A stretch of DNA of 64,000 nt from Aeromicrobium sp. 9AM. Lineage in GTDB: Bacteria; Actinomycetota; Actinomycetes; Propionibacteriales; Nocardioidaceae. Of the stretch, positions 8,744 through 17,363 are shown piece after piece; the first letter of the stretch is position 1, and each line of letters begins with the position of its first letter. A model generated the notes under the pieces. That model ran no database searches and had not been told where the DNA came from. It saw only the letters and a list, made by a program, of their open reading frames with translations. The position numbers were made by a program, and so were the translations under genes. The stretch covers positions 310,001 through 374,000 of the forward strand of contig NZ_LR733303.1 of the NCBI RefSeq assembly GCF_902506105.1. Direction: 5' to 3'.

Positions 8744-9643
8744 ATGCCAAAGGTTCCCGGACCCAATGCCCCATCCTCTCGGGCCGAGGCGCTGCGCGGT
8801 GGACTTCCCGCTGAGATGGGGGTCGGCGCGATCGGCGGCCTCATTGGCGGGCTGTTTGGCGGCGGCAGTGGCGTCTTCTACGTCCCCACCCTGGAAGGCC
8901 TCACCACCTTGCAGCGTCCGAGCCTGCATGGAACGGCGACTGCTGCTAACACCGCGGTAGTCGGCGTTGGAGCGCTTACATTCGCGCTAGTCGGTGGTCA
9001 CCTGGACTGGAACGCAGGCTTGGGCATGCTCGCGGGGGGCACCTTCGGAGGCCTGTTCGGCGCGGCATTGATCTTGAAGGTTTCGCACAGCCTGTTGCGA
9101 TGGTTGTTCGTGACCGTGTTGCTGCTCTCTGTGGCGAAGTTCGTGCTCGCTACCGCCGGTATCGACCCACTCGATGGAGGTGCCCTAGTTCCAGCAGGTG
9201 CGGTGCATAGTTGGGCCTACATCGCGCCACTCTCTGTGATATGCGGAGTCTTGATCGGTGCGTGGTCATCTGCGATTGGGCTCGGCGGGGGGCTACTCGC
9301 TGTACCCGTGATGATGGTGCTGTTTGGCTGCGACCTGCACACGGCAGTGGGTACATCGTTGCTGATGTTCTTTCCGAACTCGATTGTCGGCTGGATCATG
9401 CACGCTCGCCAAGGAACGGCAGCTCGGCGGTTGAGCCTCACTCTCATCCTCGGAGCAGCCCCCGGTGCGGCAGTAGGAGCGGTCCTGGCCTTGGTGCTGA
9501 GCGCACATGCTCTGTCTGCCGCGTACGCGGCGTTCTGTCTGTTCGTTGCCCTACGCGAGCTGGTACGTATGAGCACTCTGCACAGGCGGCCCAACTCGAA
9601 GCCAGCGGTGTCGAGCCGCTCTACGCTGAGTCAGCGTGAGTGA
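8744..9643 (+). CDS. TauE/SafE-family membrane exporter
   Basis: A 299-residue polytopic membrane protein of the sulfite/organosulfonate exporter family. Two homologous halves carry the family's glycine-rich first helices: GAIGGLIGGLFGGGSG (from about residue 28) and GVLIGAWSSAIGLGGG (from about 168), the second followed by AVGTSLLMFFPNSIVG. About eight hydrophobic segments are seen. AAGGAG lies ten bases upstream of the ATG. It is divergent from the GntR gene with the candidate operators between them. The cargo is not predictable; sulfite, sulfonates, sulfoacetate and other small organic anions are known for the family. Confidence 0.88.
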   Translation: MPKVPGPNAPSSRAEALRGGLPAEMGVGAIGGLIGGLFGGGSGVFYVPTLEGLTTLQRPSLHGTATAANTAVVGVGALTFALVGGHLDWNAGLGMLAGGTFGGLFGAALILKVSHSLLRWLFVTVLLLSVAKFVLATAGIDPLDGGALVPAGAVHSWAYIAPLSVICGVLIGAWSSAIGLGGGLLAVPVMMVLFGCDLHTAVGTSLLMFFPNSIVGWIMHARQGTAARRLSLTLILGAAPGAAVGAVLALVLSAHALSAAYAAFCLFVALRELVRMSTLHRRPNSKPAVSSRSTLSQRE

Positions 9644-10117
9644 TCCTGGTCCATTGGTCGACGCCTTTACCTGGGTTTGACGCATCGCACCCTGTAGCGA
9701 GGATCTGGACGTCGAGGAGATCGGCCAGACCGACGACCACGGGATCGGGCGACGTGTTGGGCGATCAAGAGTCGATTGCGGCCTACCGTGGGCTGACCGC
9801 CCGGTTGACTCCGAGGTTGCTTGGTAGCGACCGCCGCTGTCGGCAACGGCCAGCACGTCGGGTTGCCGGTCGTGGGGTCGTCAGCCGGTTGCCCGTGGAT
9901 GAGACAAGGATCATCCCCGACGGCGCGGGCTGGGCCGGTGTCCAGGCATCATCGCCCGTCGATGCGAGGAAGGCGGCGGCAGGTCAGCTTCGAACATCGT
10001 CGCGAGAGTGGAGAGGTGGGTCTACGCCTACCCGTCCGGTGGAGTTCAGCCCATCGCGTCCGCAGGGCGTTCCTCCGTAGCGTGAACTCATCACACACTC
10101 GAACGAAGAAGGACACC
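9644..10117. other. 474-bp stretch without a recognisable gene
   Basis: Open frames exist on both strands here (for example 9640-10080), but none has recognisable homology, a good ribosome site or normal residue composition. Their arginine- and serine-rich translations look like shadows or eroded sequence. The promoter of the following ABC operon should lie near the 3' end, but I see no convincing boxes. Confidence 0.4.
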
Positions 10118-10852
10118 ATGACCCCTGCCCTTGAAGTCCGCGGAGTGAGCCGCACTTTCGGCGGACCGGCAGCCCCGGTCACGGCGCTAGATGGCATAGA
10201 TCTGACTCTTTTCAACGGCTCGTTCACGGCTGTGATGGGGCCGTCGGGGTCGGGCAAGAGCACACTTCTCAACAGCGTCGTTGGCTTGGAAGCCGTTGAC
10301 AGCGGAACTATTCGGATAGGTGGCCGCGAGATAACTGGCATGAACGAGAGGCAACTGGCTGAGTTTCGGCGTGCTCACGTGGGAATGGTGTTTCAAGATT
10401 TCCAGCTCATGCCTTACCTGACGGCAGCTGAGAACGTTGGGCTTCCCCTGCGCTTGGCGGGAAGGCGCGTCGACGACGAACGTGTACGCGAGTTGCTAGA
10501 GGCAGTAGGTCTCGGTGGCCGCGCGGACCACATGCCGTCAGAACTCTCAGGCGGACAGCAACAGCGCGTATCAATTGCGCGTGCACTTGTCACGGGCCCG
10601 GATGTCATTCTTGCCGACGAGCCCACAGGCTCGCTCGACTCCCAGTCAGCCGTTGAGATTCTTGATCTGTTGGTGAGTTGTGTCAACAACTTGGACGCCA
10701 CGGTAGTCATGGTGACCCACGATCCTGCTGCTGCGGCTCGCGCCGAGGCGGTCGTGTTCCTGGTGGACGGACAAATCGACGGGAGTCTGGTCAACCCCAC
10801 GGCCGACATTGTTGCGTCTCGACTCGCTCATCTGGGGCGGAGGGTGGCATGA
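10118..10852 (+). CDS. MacB/LolD-type ABC transporter ATP-binding protein
   Basis: A 244-residue ABC ATPase of the MacB/LolD/FtsE class. Walker A GPSGSGKST is near residue 42, followed by the Q-loop FQDFQLMPYLTA. The signature is LSGGQQQRVSIARAL, and Walker B VILADEPTGSLD is typical of this class. ATG 10118 is preceded by GAAGAAGGA. The frame extends upstream to 9821 but that part has no family homology. It overlaps the FtsX-type permease gene by ATGA. Such mechanotransmission ABC systems often handle antimicrobial peptides or lipids, and the nearby two-component system fits that type of locus. Confidence 0.92.
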   Translation: MTPALEVRGVSRTFGGPAAPVTALDGIDLTLFNGSFTAVMGPSGSGKSTLLNSVVGLEAVDSGTIRIGGREITGMNERQLAEFRRAHVGMVFQDFQLMPYLTAAENVGLPLRLAGRRVDDERVRELLEAVGLGGRADHMPSELSGGQQQRVSIARALVTGPDVILADEPTGSLDSQSAVEILDLLVSCVNNLDATVVMVTHDPAAAARAEAVVFLVDGQIDGSLVNPTADIVASRLAHLGRRVA

Positions 10853-12216
10853 CGACCTTGGCACTGCGTTCTCTGCGTCACCGCGCGAGTTCATCGACTG
10901 CAGCCTTTGCGTCGATTGCGCTCGGCACTTTCATCATCGGGACGTTCGCGACCCTTATAGAAACTGCAACAGGACAGATGTCCAGTGCGGATCGCCAGAC
11001 TCTAGTGACGATTGGCGCGGTAGTCGGCAGTTGGGGCGTGCTGATTGTGCTGTTCTCTGTGGCCTCGACGCTCGGGGTTACGGTGCGTCAACGCGAGTCC
11101 GAGATCGGGATGCTTCGTTCTATCGGGGCGACTCCGCGGCAAGTGCGTACACTTATTCGCTCGGAGGCGGTGTTCATCGCACTGATCGCTTCGGCTCTGG
11201 GCGCAATCTTCGCAGCCGGCGCAGGGCGGGCACTGTTGTCGCTTCTGAAGAGGCGCGATCTGATCGCAACTTCGGTAGCGGGCAAGACGGGGTGGGTCGC
11301 ATTGTCAATCGTCTTCGTGATCATGATCATCGTGAGTGCCGTGGCTGCATCGGTTGCTGGTCGCAGAGCGACACGGTCGTCGATCAAGTTGCTCGCTCGC
11401 AGGGCCGCCAACGATCGCTCCAAGATGCGCTGGTATCGGATCTTGGCCGCGGTCGTCTTCATCATGTACGGCGTCGTGCTCGGCATCGTCACGATCACAG
11501 TGACAGCAAAGTCCGACGATCCGTATGCGGCCATGGCGACGTCGGGGTCCAGCTCGATTCTGGTCGGTATTGGATTTGCCTTGCTCAGTCCTGTGCTTTT
11601 GGGCACGGTGGCGGGCCTGGCCAGCCCGATCCTCGCCCGCTTCGGGGCGCCTGGCCACCTTGCGCGCTTCAGTGTCGTGCGCCGCAGAAGGATGCTCGCG
11701 GGTGTGCTCGGCCCTGTCATCGTGTTGACGGCAACTGCGGTTGGCACTCTGATGCTCGTAGGCATCGATGGCCGTACCCTCGACCGCTCGGCGCTCCAAG
11801 ACGACACAAGCGGCTCGGTCAATCTGCTCAACAACGTCGTAGTGATCATGATCGCTTTGTTCGCTGCCATCATGGTGATCAACTCGTTCGCCGCCGTTTT
11901 CTCCGACCGACGAGAGGAGTTCAGGCGACTCCGATTGATCGGTGGAGATGCAGAACAGCTTTCCAGTTCCGTGATGCTGGAGGCGGTCGTCGTGGCGGGC
12001 GTGGGTGTGCTCTATGGTTCAGTCGCGTCGCTGGCGACGATCATTCCGTTCGGTGTGGCGCGCGACGAGGGCGTCATTCCTGATGGCCAGCTAGTGCTTC
12101 CACTGCTGGTAATCGTGGGAGTGGTCGGCCTCACTTTCGGGTCTGCCAAGGTCGCATTCATCCGGTTAGGAATGTCTCCCGATAGGCGACATCTCGTTAT
12201 TGGTGCGCGAGTTTGA
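10849..12216 (+). CDS. FtsX-like permease of the MacB-type transporter
   Basis: A 455-residue membrane protein with two FtsX-like domains. The first shows the hallmark RESEIGMLRSIGATPRQVR between helices near residues 80-110. The second shows the parallel RREEFRRLRLIGGDAEQL segment near residue 357. Roughly eight to ten hydrophobic helices are seen. ATG 10849 overlaps the ATPase stop. The duplicated half-transporter layout is common in actinobacterial exporters. It probably pairs with the ATPase at 10118 to expel or sense a peptide or hydrophobic compound; the substrate is unknown. Confidence 0.88.
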   Translation: MTTLALRSLRHRASSSTAAFASIALGTFIIGTFATLIETATGQMSSADRQTLVTIGAVVGSWGVLIVLFSVASTLGVTVRQRESEIGMLRSIGATPRQVRTLIRSEAVFIALIASALGAIFAAGAGRALLSLLKRRDLIATSVAGKTGWVALSIVFVIMIIVSAVAASVAGRRATRSSIKLLARRAANDRSKMRWYRILAAVVFIMYGVVLGIVTITVTAKSDDPYAAMATSGSSSILVGIGFALLSPVLLGTVAGLASPILARFGAPGHLARFSVVRRRRMLAGVLGPVIVLTATAVGTLMLVGIDGRTLDRSALQDDTSGSVNLLNNVVVIMIALFAAIMVINSFAAVFSDRREEFRRLRLIGGDAEQLSSSVMLEAVVVAGVGVLYGSVASLATIIPFGVARDEGVIPDGQLVLPLLVIVGVVGLTFGSAKVAFIRLGMSPDRRHLVIGARV

Positions 12217-12396
12217 GAAGGCTCCTGTCGAATAGATCTGCCCTGCGTGCCGCGGTCAATTCCCTTGCCTCTTCTCAAGATGCTGAGTGGGTTGCGACTT
12301 GGCTGGCGTGGCAGCTCGCAGGGGACGTCGACCAAGCCGATCAGCTCTGGGCGGACGCCAACCTGGGATCGGACGTCATGTCAGCTCGCCCGTTCC

Positions 12397-13614
12397 CTAC
12401 TTCTGGTTTGCAACCGTCGAAGACCTGTCGACTCGACGGGCGCGGCCTGGATGGCGCCCTGTCATCGCGAGAGTCGCCACCCCCCAGACCACGTATGGTC
12501 CGGAGACGGCGACTTGGAGGGGTGTAAGAGCCAGCTCGAGGCGGTCACCGTGCGGGACGACCCAAACGACGCCGGTCCACGTCAGGGCTAGTGTCACGGC
12601 AAGGAGCAGCCGGGATCGGTGCCAGGCGTAGACAAGAATGGGGGCGCACCACACCCAATGGTGGCTCCATGAGATGGGAGAAATCAGCAGAGCGGTACAG
12701 GCCGTGGCCAAGAGCCCGCCCAGTTCGTCTCCTCGACGTTGTGCGCGAAGTGCGATGCTCATCCCGAGAACCAGCAGGACGAGCACGATGGTCGCGAGGA
12801 GGACCAGCTGCCAGCCCTGCAGTTCCCGAGTTTGGAAGGCCCGGACCAGCCAGCCACGGATTGTCTGATTTGAGACGTTTTCAGGTCGCCCCACTCGCCG
12901 ATCGTCAAACAAATAGCGGGTCCAGAAGTCCCAGGTGTCTCGAGTAGCGACGATGGCGGAGACCACCAGGGTGGCGGTGGTGGTGGCAATGGTGGTCAAG
13001 CCAGCTCGACGGCGACCGGTGATCATCAGGTAGATGCCGAAGATGGCGGGGGTGATCTTCAGGCCCGTTGCCAGCCCGATGCCTACGCCGGCCCAGCGGG
13101 TGTCGCGGAGTACCGTGAAATCGGCCAGGATCAGGGTGAGCAGGAGCAGGTTAATCTGCCCGAATCCGAGCGTGGCCTGGATCGGTTCGCACCACAAAGC
13201 CGCGGCGATGACCATGGCCGTTCCTGCATTCAACCGATGCCCCGAGGCGCCGGTCAGGCGTAGAGAGAGATGGGCGACGGGTATGAGCAGTGCGAGGTTG
13301 AAGGCCAAAGACATGGGGCCGAGCATCGACAGAGGCAGGACCGTGGTTGGCACGAACAAGATTGCTGCGAATGGCGGGTAAGTAGCCAGTCCATGCACGC
13401 CGGGCAGTGCGCCATAGAGGCCCAAACCTTGGCGCATGGCCATTCCCTCGGCACGATAGACCGCCATGTCGTGGAACGTCGGCGGCGAGGGGATCACTTG
13501 AAAGATCAGGTAGCAGACCACTGAGACCGCTGCTATCGACCAGGCGGTCCCCGGGTGGCCCACCACCCGCGCCGAGCAAGGCAGCAAGAACTGCCGGTCT
13601 GAGGACTTTTTCAC
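12397..13614 (-). CDS. GT87-family polyprenol-phosphate-dependent glycosyltransferase (DUF2029)
   Basis: A 405-residue multi-pass membrane glycosyltransferase of the GT-C fold. Family-like landmarks include the acidic loop motif FHDMAVYR after the first helix, ATYPPFAAI, FGQINLLLLTLILAD, GLKITP and ISWSHHW. About ten hydrophobic segments are seen. GT87 enzymes such as PimE of mycobacteria transfer mannose from polyprenyl-phosphate-mannose on the outer face of the membrane; the sugar and acceptor here are unknown. The start is GTG 13614 with no clear ribosome site. It is divergent from the sensor kinase gene, with a 20-bp palindrome between them. Confidence 0.8.
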   Translation of the reverse strand: MKKSSDRQFLLPCSARVVGHPGTAWSIAAVSVVCYLIFQVIPSPPTFHDMAVYRAEGMAMRQGLGLYGALPGVHGLATYPPFAAILFVPTTVLPLSMLGPMSLAFNLALLIPVAHLSLRLTGASGHRLNAGTAMVIAAALWCEPIQATLGFGQINLLLLTLILADFTVLRDTRWAGVGIGLATGLKITPAIFGIYLMITGRRRAGLTTIATTTATLVVSAIVATRDTWDFWTRYLFDDRRVGRPENVSNQTIRGWLVRAFQTRELQGWQLVLLATIVLVLLVLGMSIALRAQRRGDELGGLLATACTALLISPISWSHHWVWCAPILVYAWHRSRLLLAVTLALTWTGVVWVVPHGDRLELALTPLQVAVSGPYVVWGVATLAMTGRHPGRARRVDRSSTVANQK

Positions 13615-13670
13615 CTAAGCGACGATCCGTCACAAGTGCTTCGGGTGGTTCCACCTCAGGTAGCGTTCCG

Positions 13671-13690
13671 TTTGGTACCTCGGTACCAAA
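13671..13690. promoter_or_regulatory. 20-bp palindrome in the divergent GT87 / histidine kinase promoter region
   Basis: TTTGGTACCTCGGTACCAAA is a 9-bp perfect inverted repeat around a 2-base centre. It lies 57 bases upstream of the GT87 start and 44 bases upstream of the kinase start. It is a good operator candidate for the NarL-type response regulator at 14856 or for another dimeric regulator; the factor is an inference. Confidence 0.55.
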
Positions 13691-13734
13691 GGTCGGCACA
13701 TCGCTTCCTACCGGTGACGACTATCGGTGAGACT

Positions 13735-14859
13735 GTGGTGGTGCGTATCAAAGGAAGGTCCCTGACCGATCCGGTCAGACTCCGGGCAGGGGCCTGGGTC
13801 CTCTGGGCCACCACGCTGGTGGGCGTCCTAATCGTGGTGCGGACGCAGACGTTCTACTACGCCGATCAGTCCCCTTTTAGGGCGACGCTCGCTTCACCTG
13901 TTTTCGCCCTCCTCACGTGGAGGATCCCGCGCCTGCGGAGCGAAGCGCTCGCGGCGGGTGCGGCAGTCGTGGCCTTCTGGGCACCGCCCGGCGGCACCTA
14001 TGTGTGGCCACTCATCGCGGCCTTCTCATTGCTTGCCACGGTGGAAGAGCGCAGGCGAGTGGTCGTGTCGGCGTGGGTGGGGGGTGTCGCCGGCGCAGTC
14101 CTAGCCATCATGTTCAACCCCGCCAGCGCGTCTCCAGTCCCATTCCTCGCAGTCGGTCTCGGCGGGGGAGTGGGGTTGCTGATTCGTTACCGGATGCGGG
14201 TCACTGAGTTGGTCGAGAGGGCCGATGAGCTTAGCGGACAAGCCCGCTGGCTGGAGCAGCGTGCGGTGATGGCTCGCGAGCTGCACGACGTGATCGGTCA
14301 CCAAGTGACCGCGATTGTGATCCAGGCCGAGGCCGGACTGGTCACGGACGCTGAGGGCGCGTTGCGGGCGATTGGGGCCCTGGGGCGCACGGCACTGGGC
14401 GAGCTAGACAGCATGGTGGACCATCTACGAGACCTGAACACCGACCTGCAAGTGTCCGCACCGCCTCAGCTCTCTGACATCGACGAGTTGCTAGCGGCAC
14501 CACTCCGGCTGCAAGGGGTCGCGACCACCGTCCATATCAGTGCCGACGTGGAACTGAACGACGTGCAGGCGCTGACGGTCTACCGCATCGTGCAGGAGGC
14601 ACTCACCAACGTGGCCCGCCACGCGCAAGCGACCGAGTCCTGGGTTGAGGTGGTCCGTCTGGACCGGCACCTGCGGGTGCGGGTCACCGACAACGGCGTC
14701 GGGCCACCCTCGACGCTCGACCCTGTGGCCCGTCGCGGCTCGGGATTGATCGGGATCCGAGAGCGAGTGGCTGCGCAGGCTGGGTCATGGGAATTGGCTG
14801 GGCGGCTCGGCGGCAGCACTGTCATTGACGTGGTATTGCCCCTGGAACCGCGGCTGTGA
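13735..14859 (+). CDS. NarL-type sensor histidine kinase (HisKA_3)
   Basis: About 374 residues from GTG 13735 (three consecutive in-frame GTG codons at 13735-13743, with GGTGAG just upstream; the open frame reaches back to 13636 but crosses the palindrome). The N-terminal 140 residues hold four to five membrane helices with no large extracellular loop, so it probably senses within the membrane. The dimerisation/phosphorylation motif MARELHDVIGHQVTA gives phospho-acceptor His184. The ATPase domain ends with DNGVGPP and GSGLIGIRERV. It overlaps the response regulator gene (GTGA). The combination with a MacB-type transporter resembles cell-envelope stress or antibiotic-sensing loci. Confidence 0.9.
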   Translation: MVVRIKGRSLTDPVRLRAGAWVLWATTLVGVLIVVRTQTFYYADQSPFRATLASPVFALLTWRIPRLRSEALAAGAAVVAFWAPPGGTYVWPLIAAFSLLATVEERRRVVVSAWVGGVAGAVLAIMFNPASASPVPFLAVGLGGGVGLLIRYRMRVTELVERADELSGQARWLEQRAVMARELHDVIGHQVTAIVIQAEAGLVTDAEGALRAIGALGRTALGELDSMVDHLRDLNTDLQVSAPPQLSDIDELLAAPLRLQGVATTVHISADVELNDVQALTVYRIVQEALTNVARHAQATESWVEVVRLDRHLRVRVTDNGVGPPSTLDPVARRGSGLIGIRERVAAQAGSWELAGRLGGSTVIDVVLPLEPRL

Positions 14860-15500
14860 TTCGAGTAGCGGTCGTTGACGACCAGGTGATGGTCCGGGAG
14901 GGCTTCGCCCTGATCTTGGGCGCAAACGACGACATCGAAGTTGTGGTGCAGTCGGCGAACGGCAAAGCCTTTCTTGACTCCGTACGACTCGACCCCCACC
15001 TTGATGTCGCTTTGGTCGACATCCGGATGCCAATCATGAACGGTCTGAACGCTACGCGGGCGGTATTGGCGCTGCCTCATGCGCCGGCGGTGATCGTGGT
15101 GACGACATTCGAACAAGACGAGTACGTCATCGACGCGATCGCAGCAGGTGCCCGAGGTTTCCTGCTGAAGCGATGCAGCGGCCGCGAACTGGTCGAATCG
15201 GTACGACGGGTAGCGGCGGGCCACTCGATCCTTTCCCCGGAAGTGACGGGAGCGGTGCTCGAAAGGGTCCGTGCTGCAGGTCCAGTCACGTTGGTCGACC
15301 TGGCGGCGTACTCATTAACTGGCCGTGAATGTGACGTGCTGTCCTTGATAGGGAACGGACGTACGAACGCCGAGATCGCTGACGCTCTCCATCTCTCGAT
15401 CTCAACCGTCAAAACCTATGTCGGTAACGTCCTCGACAAGACCGGCAGCCGCGACCGAGTCCAGGCCGCCATCTTGGCCATTCGCGCCGGGTGGGCTTGA
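14856..15500 (+). CDS. NarL/FixJ-family response regulator
   Basis: A 214-residue response regulator. The receiver domain has acidic residues Asp8/Asp9, phospho-acceptor Asp55 in VALVDIRMP and Lys105 in FLLKRC. The C-terminal LuxR-type HTH (about residues 148-210) contains LTGRECDVLSLIGNGRTN and AEIADALHLSISTVKTYV. It is the cognate partner of the kinase with which it overlaps. Likely targets are the neighbouring transporter and GT87 genes, inferred from proximity and the palindrome at 13671. Confidence 0.93.
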   Translation: MIRVAVVDDQVMVREGFALILGANDDIEVVVQSANGKAFLDSVRLDPHLDVALVDIRMPIMNGLNATRAVLALPHAPAVIVVTTFEQDEYVIDAIAAGARGFLLKRCSGRELVESVRRVAAGHSILSPEVTGAVLERVRAAGPVTLVDLAAYSLTGRECDVLSLIGNGRTNAEIADALHLSISTVKTYVGNVLDKTGSRDRVQAAILAIRAGWA

Positions 15501-15536
15501 CGGCTCCCGGAGGTAGGCGCGGGCCTGGCCTATTGA

Positions 15537-16462
15537 AGGAGTGCCAACGAATTCGATCCTGCCAAGTCTCAACAGAAGACGCGTCAGCTCGTCGAGCGCG
15601 ACAAGGTGCTCGCGATCTCCGGAGGGATGGGTACCCCCAATTTTCTCAGCACGGTGCCATACCTCAAGCAGCGGGATGTCCCGGCGATAGCCCCGAACGC
15701 GCCGAGCACTCAGATCGGCGGGACCGACACGCCGTCCATCTTCTCGGCGACGGTCGACTACGAGAAGCAGTTCACTGGCCTCGCGACATACGTCTTCAAA
15801 GACCAACCCGCGCCGAAGAGGATCGCTCTGGTCGGCGTGGCGGGGGACATCGGCGACTCGGCCAAGGTCGGCATCGAGGCAGCCGTAGGAGACAACTCTG
15901 AGATTCTGTACGTGCCGGAGAAGCCCGGCACTACCGACTTCGGCCCGATCGCGGCCCAGCTGCGACGCTTCGACGCTGACTGGATGTTCCTTATCATGAC
16001 GAACGCTGACACGGGTGGCCTGCTCAAGCGACGAAGCGGATCGGCTACGAGCCGCGCACCGCGGCGTGGGCCGGCATGACTGACGAGACGTTCCTTGCAG
16101 AGTTCTCGCCGCTCGTCCAAGACATGTCCGTTGTGCTCGACGCAGCGCAGCTGACGAGCGACGACCCCAAAGTCAAGAAGTTCGTCGCCGACTTCACGAA
16201 GCAAACTGGCAAGGCTCCGACAAAGTTCAACGCGATCGGCTGGGTCCAGGCCGAACTGACGGCCGAGGGTCTCAGGCAGGCCAAGGGCCTCAACCGCCCG
16301 TGCCTCATGAGAGGGCTTGAACAAATCAAGGGCTTCGAAACCGGCATCATTCCACCCGTGACATGGGGCAAGGGCGACCGCTCAGGAGTCGAGGCGATTG
16401 GCGTCGGCAAGATCAGTGGCTCGAAGGTGACCGTGCTTGAGAACACTGTCCCGATCGACTGA
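15537..16462 (+). pseudogene. livK: Branched-chain amino acid ABC transporter substrate-binding protein, truncated and frameshifted
   Basis: The sequence encodes a LivK-type periplasmic-binding-protein fold but is broken twice. The 5' part (signal peptide and about the first 80 residues) is absent: homology begins near 15546 with NEFDPAKSQQKTRQLVERD, just after an in-frame TGA at 15534. The frame then changes at about 16028, after GGLLK. The next frame resumes smoothly with ATKRIGYEPRTAAWAGMT if one base is restored, then continues to 16462. The loss of the 5' end lies directly behind the response regulator gene, indicating a recombination joint near 15505-15545. The single-base loss could be a real mutation or an assembly error. 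Confidence 0.8.
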
Positions 16463-16475
16463 CGGGGCGATCGCC

Positions 16476-17363
16476 ATGGATGGCATGTTCGCTGACATCA
16501 TTCAAGTCCTCATTGGCGGGACGACGACAGGTCTGCTCTACGCGCTCCTCCTGCTCGGTGTGCTGATCGTCTTCCAGGTCAGCGGGACGATCAACTTCGC
16601 GTACGGACAGGTCGGGATGGCCGCCGCGCTCGGGTGCTGGGCACTTTACGCGCGAGTCGGCCTGCCCGTGCCATTGGCTGTGACGCTTGCCCTGATCACG
16701 GGCGCGGTGCTCTCTGCCATGATCGAGCGACTCGCCATGAGGCGAGTGTCGGCCGCGCAGCCGGGCCTTGACGTTGTCGTCACGCTCGGCATCTTTCTGT
16801 TCATCACCACAGCAATGGAACTGCTTGTAGATGCAGACTCGCACTCATTCCTCGCTCTTGGGACGAACACCGGAATCTCCGTTGGAGGAGTGTCCGTCAA
16901 CGTGAGTGACGCCGTCGTTGTAATCGTCTCGACGATCGCCGTGCTCGGCGTTTGGTACTTCTGGAACCGCACCGCCGTGGGGCTGTCGGCGAGGGCGAGT
17001 GCGAGCAGCGCAACAATCGCTTCAGCCGCTGGCGTCGATGTTCCGCGACTCAAGACCGCAATCTGGGCAGTCTCGGGCCTGATTGTCGCCGTGGTCGCCA
17101 TTCTGGCGGCCAGCCGGCTCGCGGTCGACCCCTTCTACATGACCTCATTGCTGATCAAGGCATTCGTCGCCGGGATGATCGGCGGCCTCAATCGATTCTG
17201 GACCCCGCTGCTGATCGCAGTGGCGCTCGGGATCTATGAGTCGTTCGTGGTGTACTCCCTTGGAGCGTCCGCAGCCGTGCCGGCAGTCTTCGCACTGGTG
17301 ATCGTCGCTCTTGGTCTCACGCCTCAACGACTTGTAGACGAGCGTAAGGAGGCACGAGCATGA
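16476..17363 (+). CDS. livH: Branched-chain amino acid-type ABC transporter permease LivH
   Basis: A 295-residue inner-membrane permease with eight or so helices. The family signature GLLYALLLLGVLIVFQVSG and NFAYGQVGMAAALGCW lie near the N-terminus, and FVAGMIGGLNRF is the cytoplasmic coupling loop region. ATG 16476 lies 13 bases after the livK stop; the frame extends back to 16437. ATGA overlap with the livM frame downstream. The frame is intact, but the transporter is unlikely to work if livK and livM are truly broken. Confidence 0.9.
   Translation: MDGMFADIIQVLIGGTTTGLLYALLLLGVLIVFQVSGTINFAYGQVGMAAALGCWALYARVGLPVPLAVTLALITGAVLSAMIERLAMRRVSAAQPGLDVVVTLGIFLFITTAMELLVDADSHSFLALGTNTGISVGGVSVNVSDAVVVIVSTIAVLGVWYFWNRTAVGLSARASASSATIASAAGVDVPRLKTAIWAVSGLIVAVVAILAASRLAVDPFYMTSLLIKAFVAGMIGGLNRFWTPLLIAVALGIYESFVVYSLGASAAVPAVFALVIVALGLTPQRLVDERKEARA

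Noticed and set aside
9640-10080. 146-codon plus-strand frame after the TauE gene
   Set aside because: No ribosome site, unusual composition, no recognisable domain; treated as a gene-free stretch.
12213-12527. 104-codon frame beginning at TTG in the end of the FtsX gene
   Set aside because: It has no homology I recognise and runs antisense into the GT87 gene; the second half is clearly antisense sequence.
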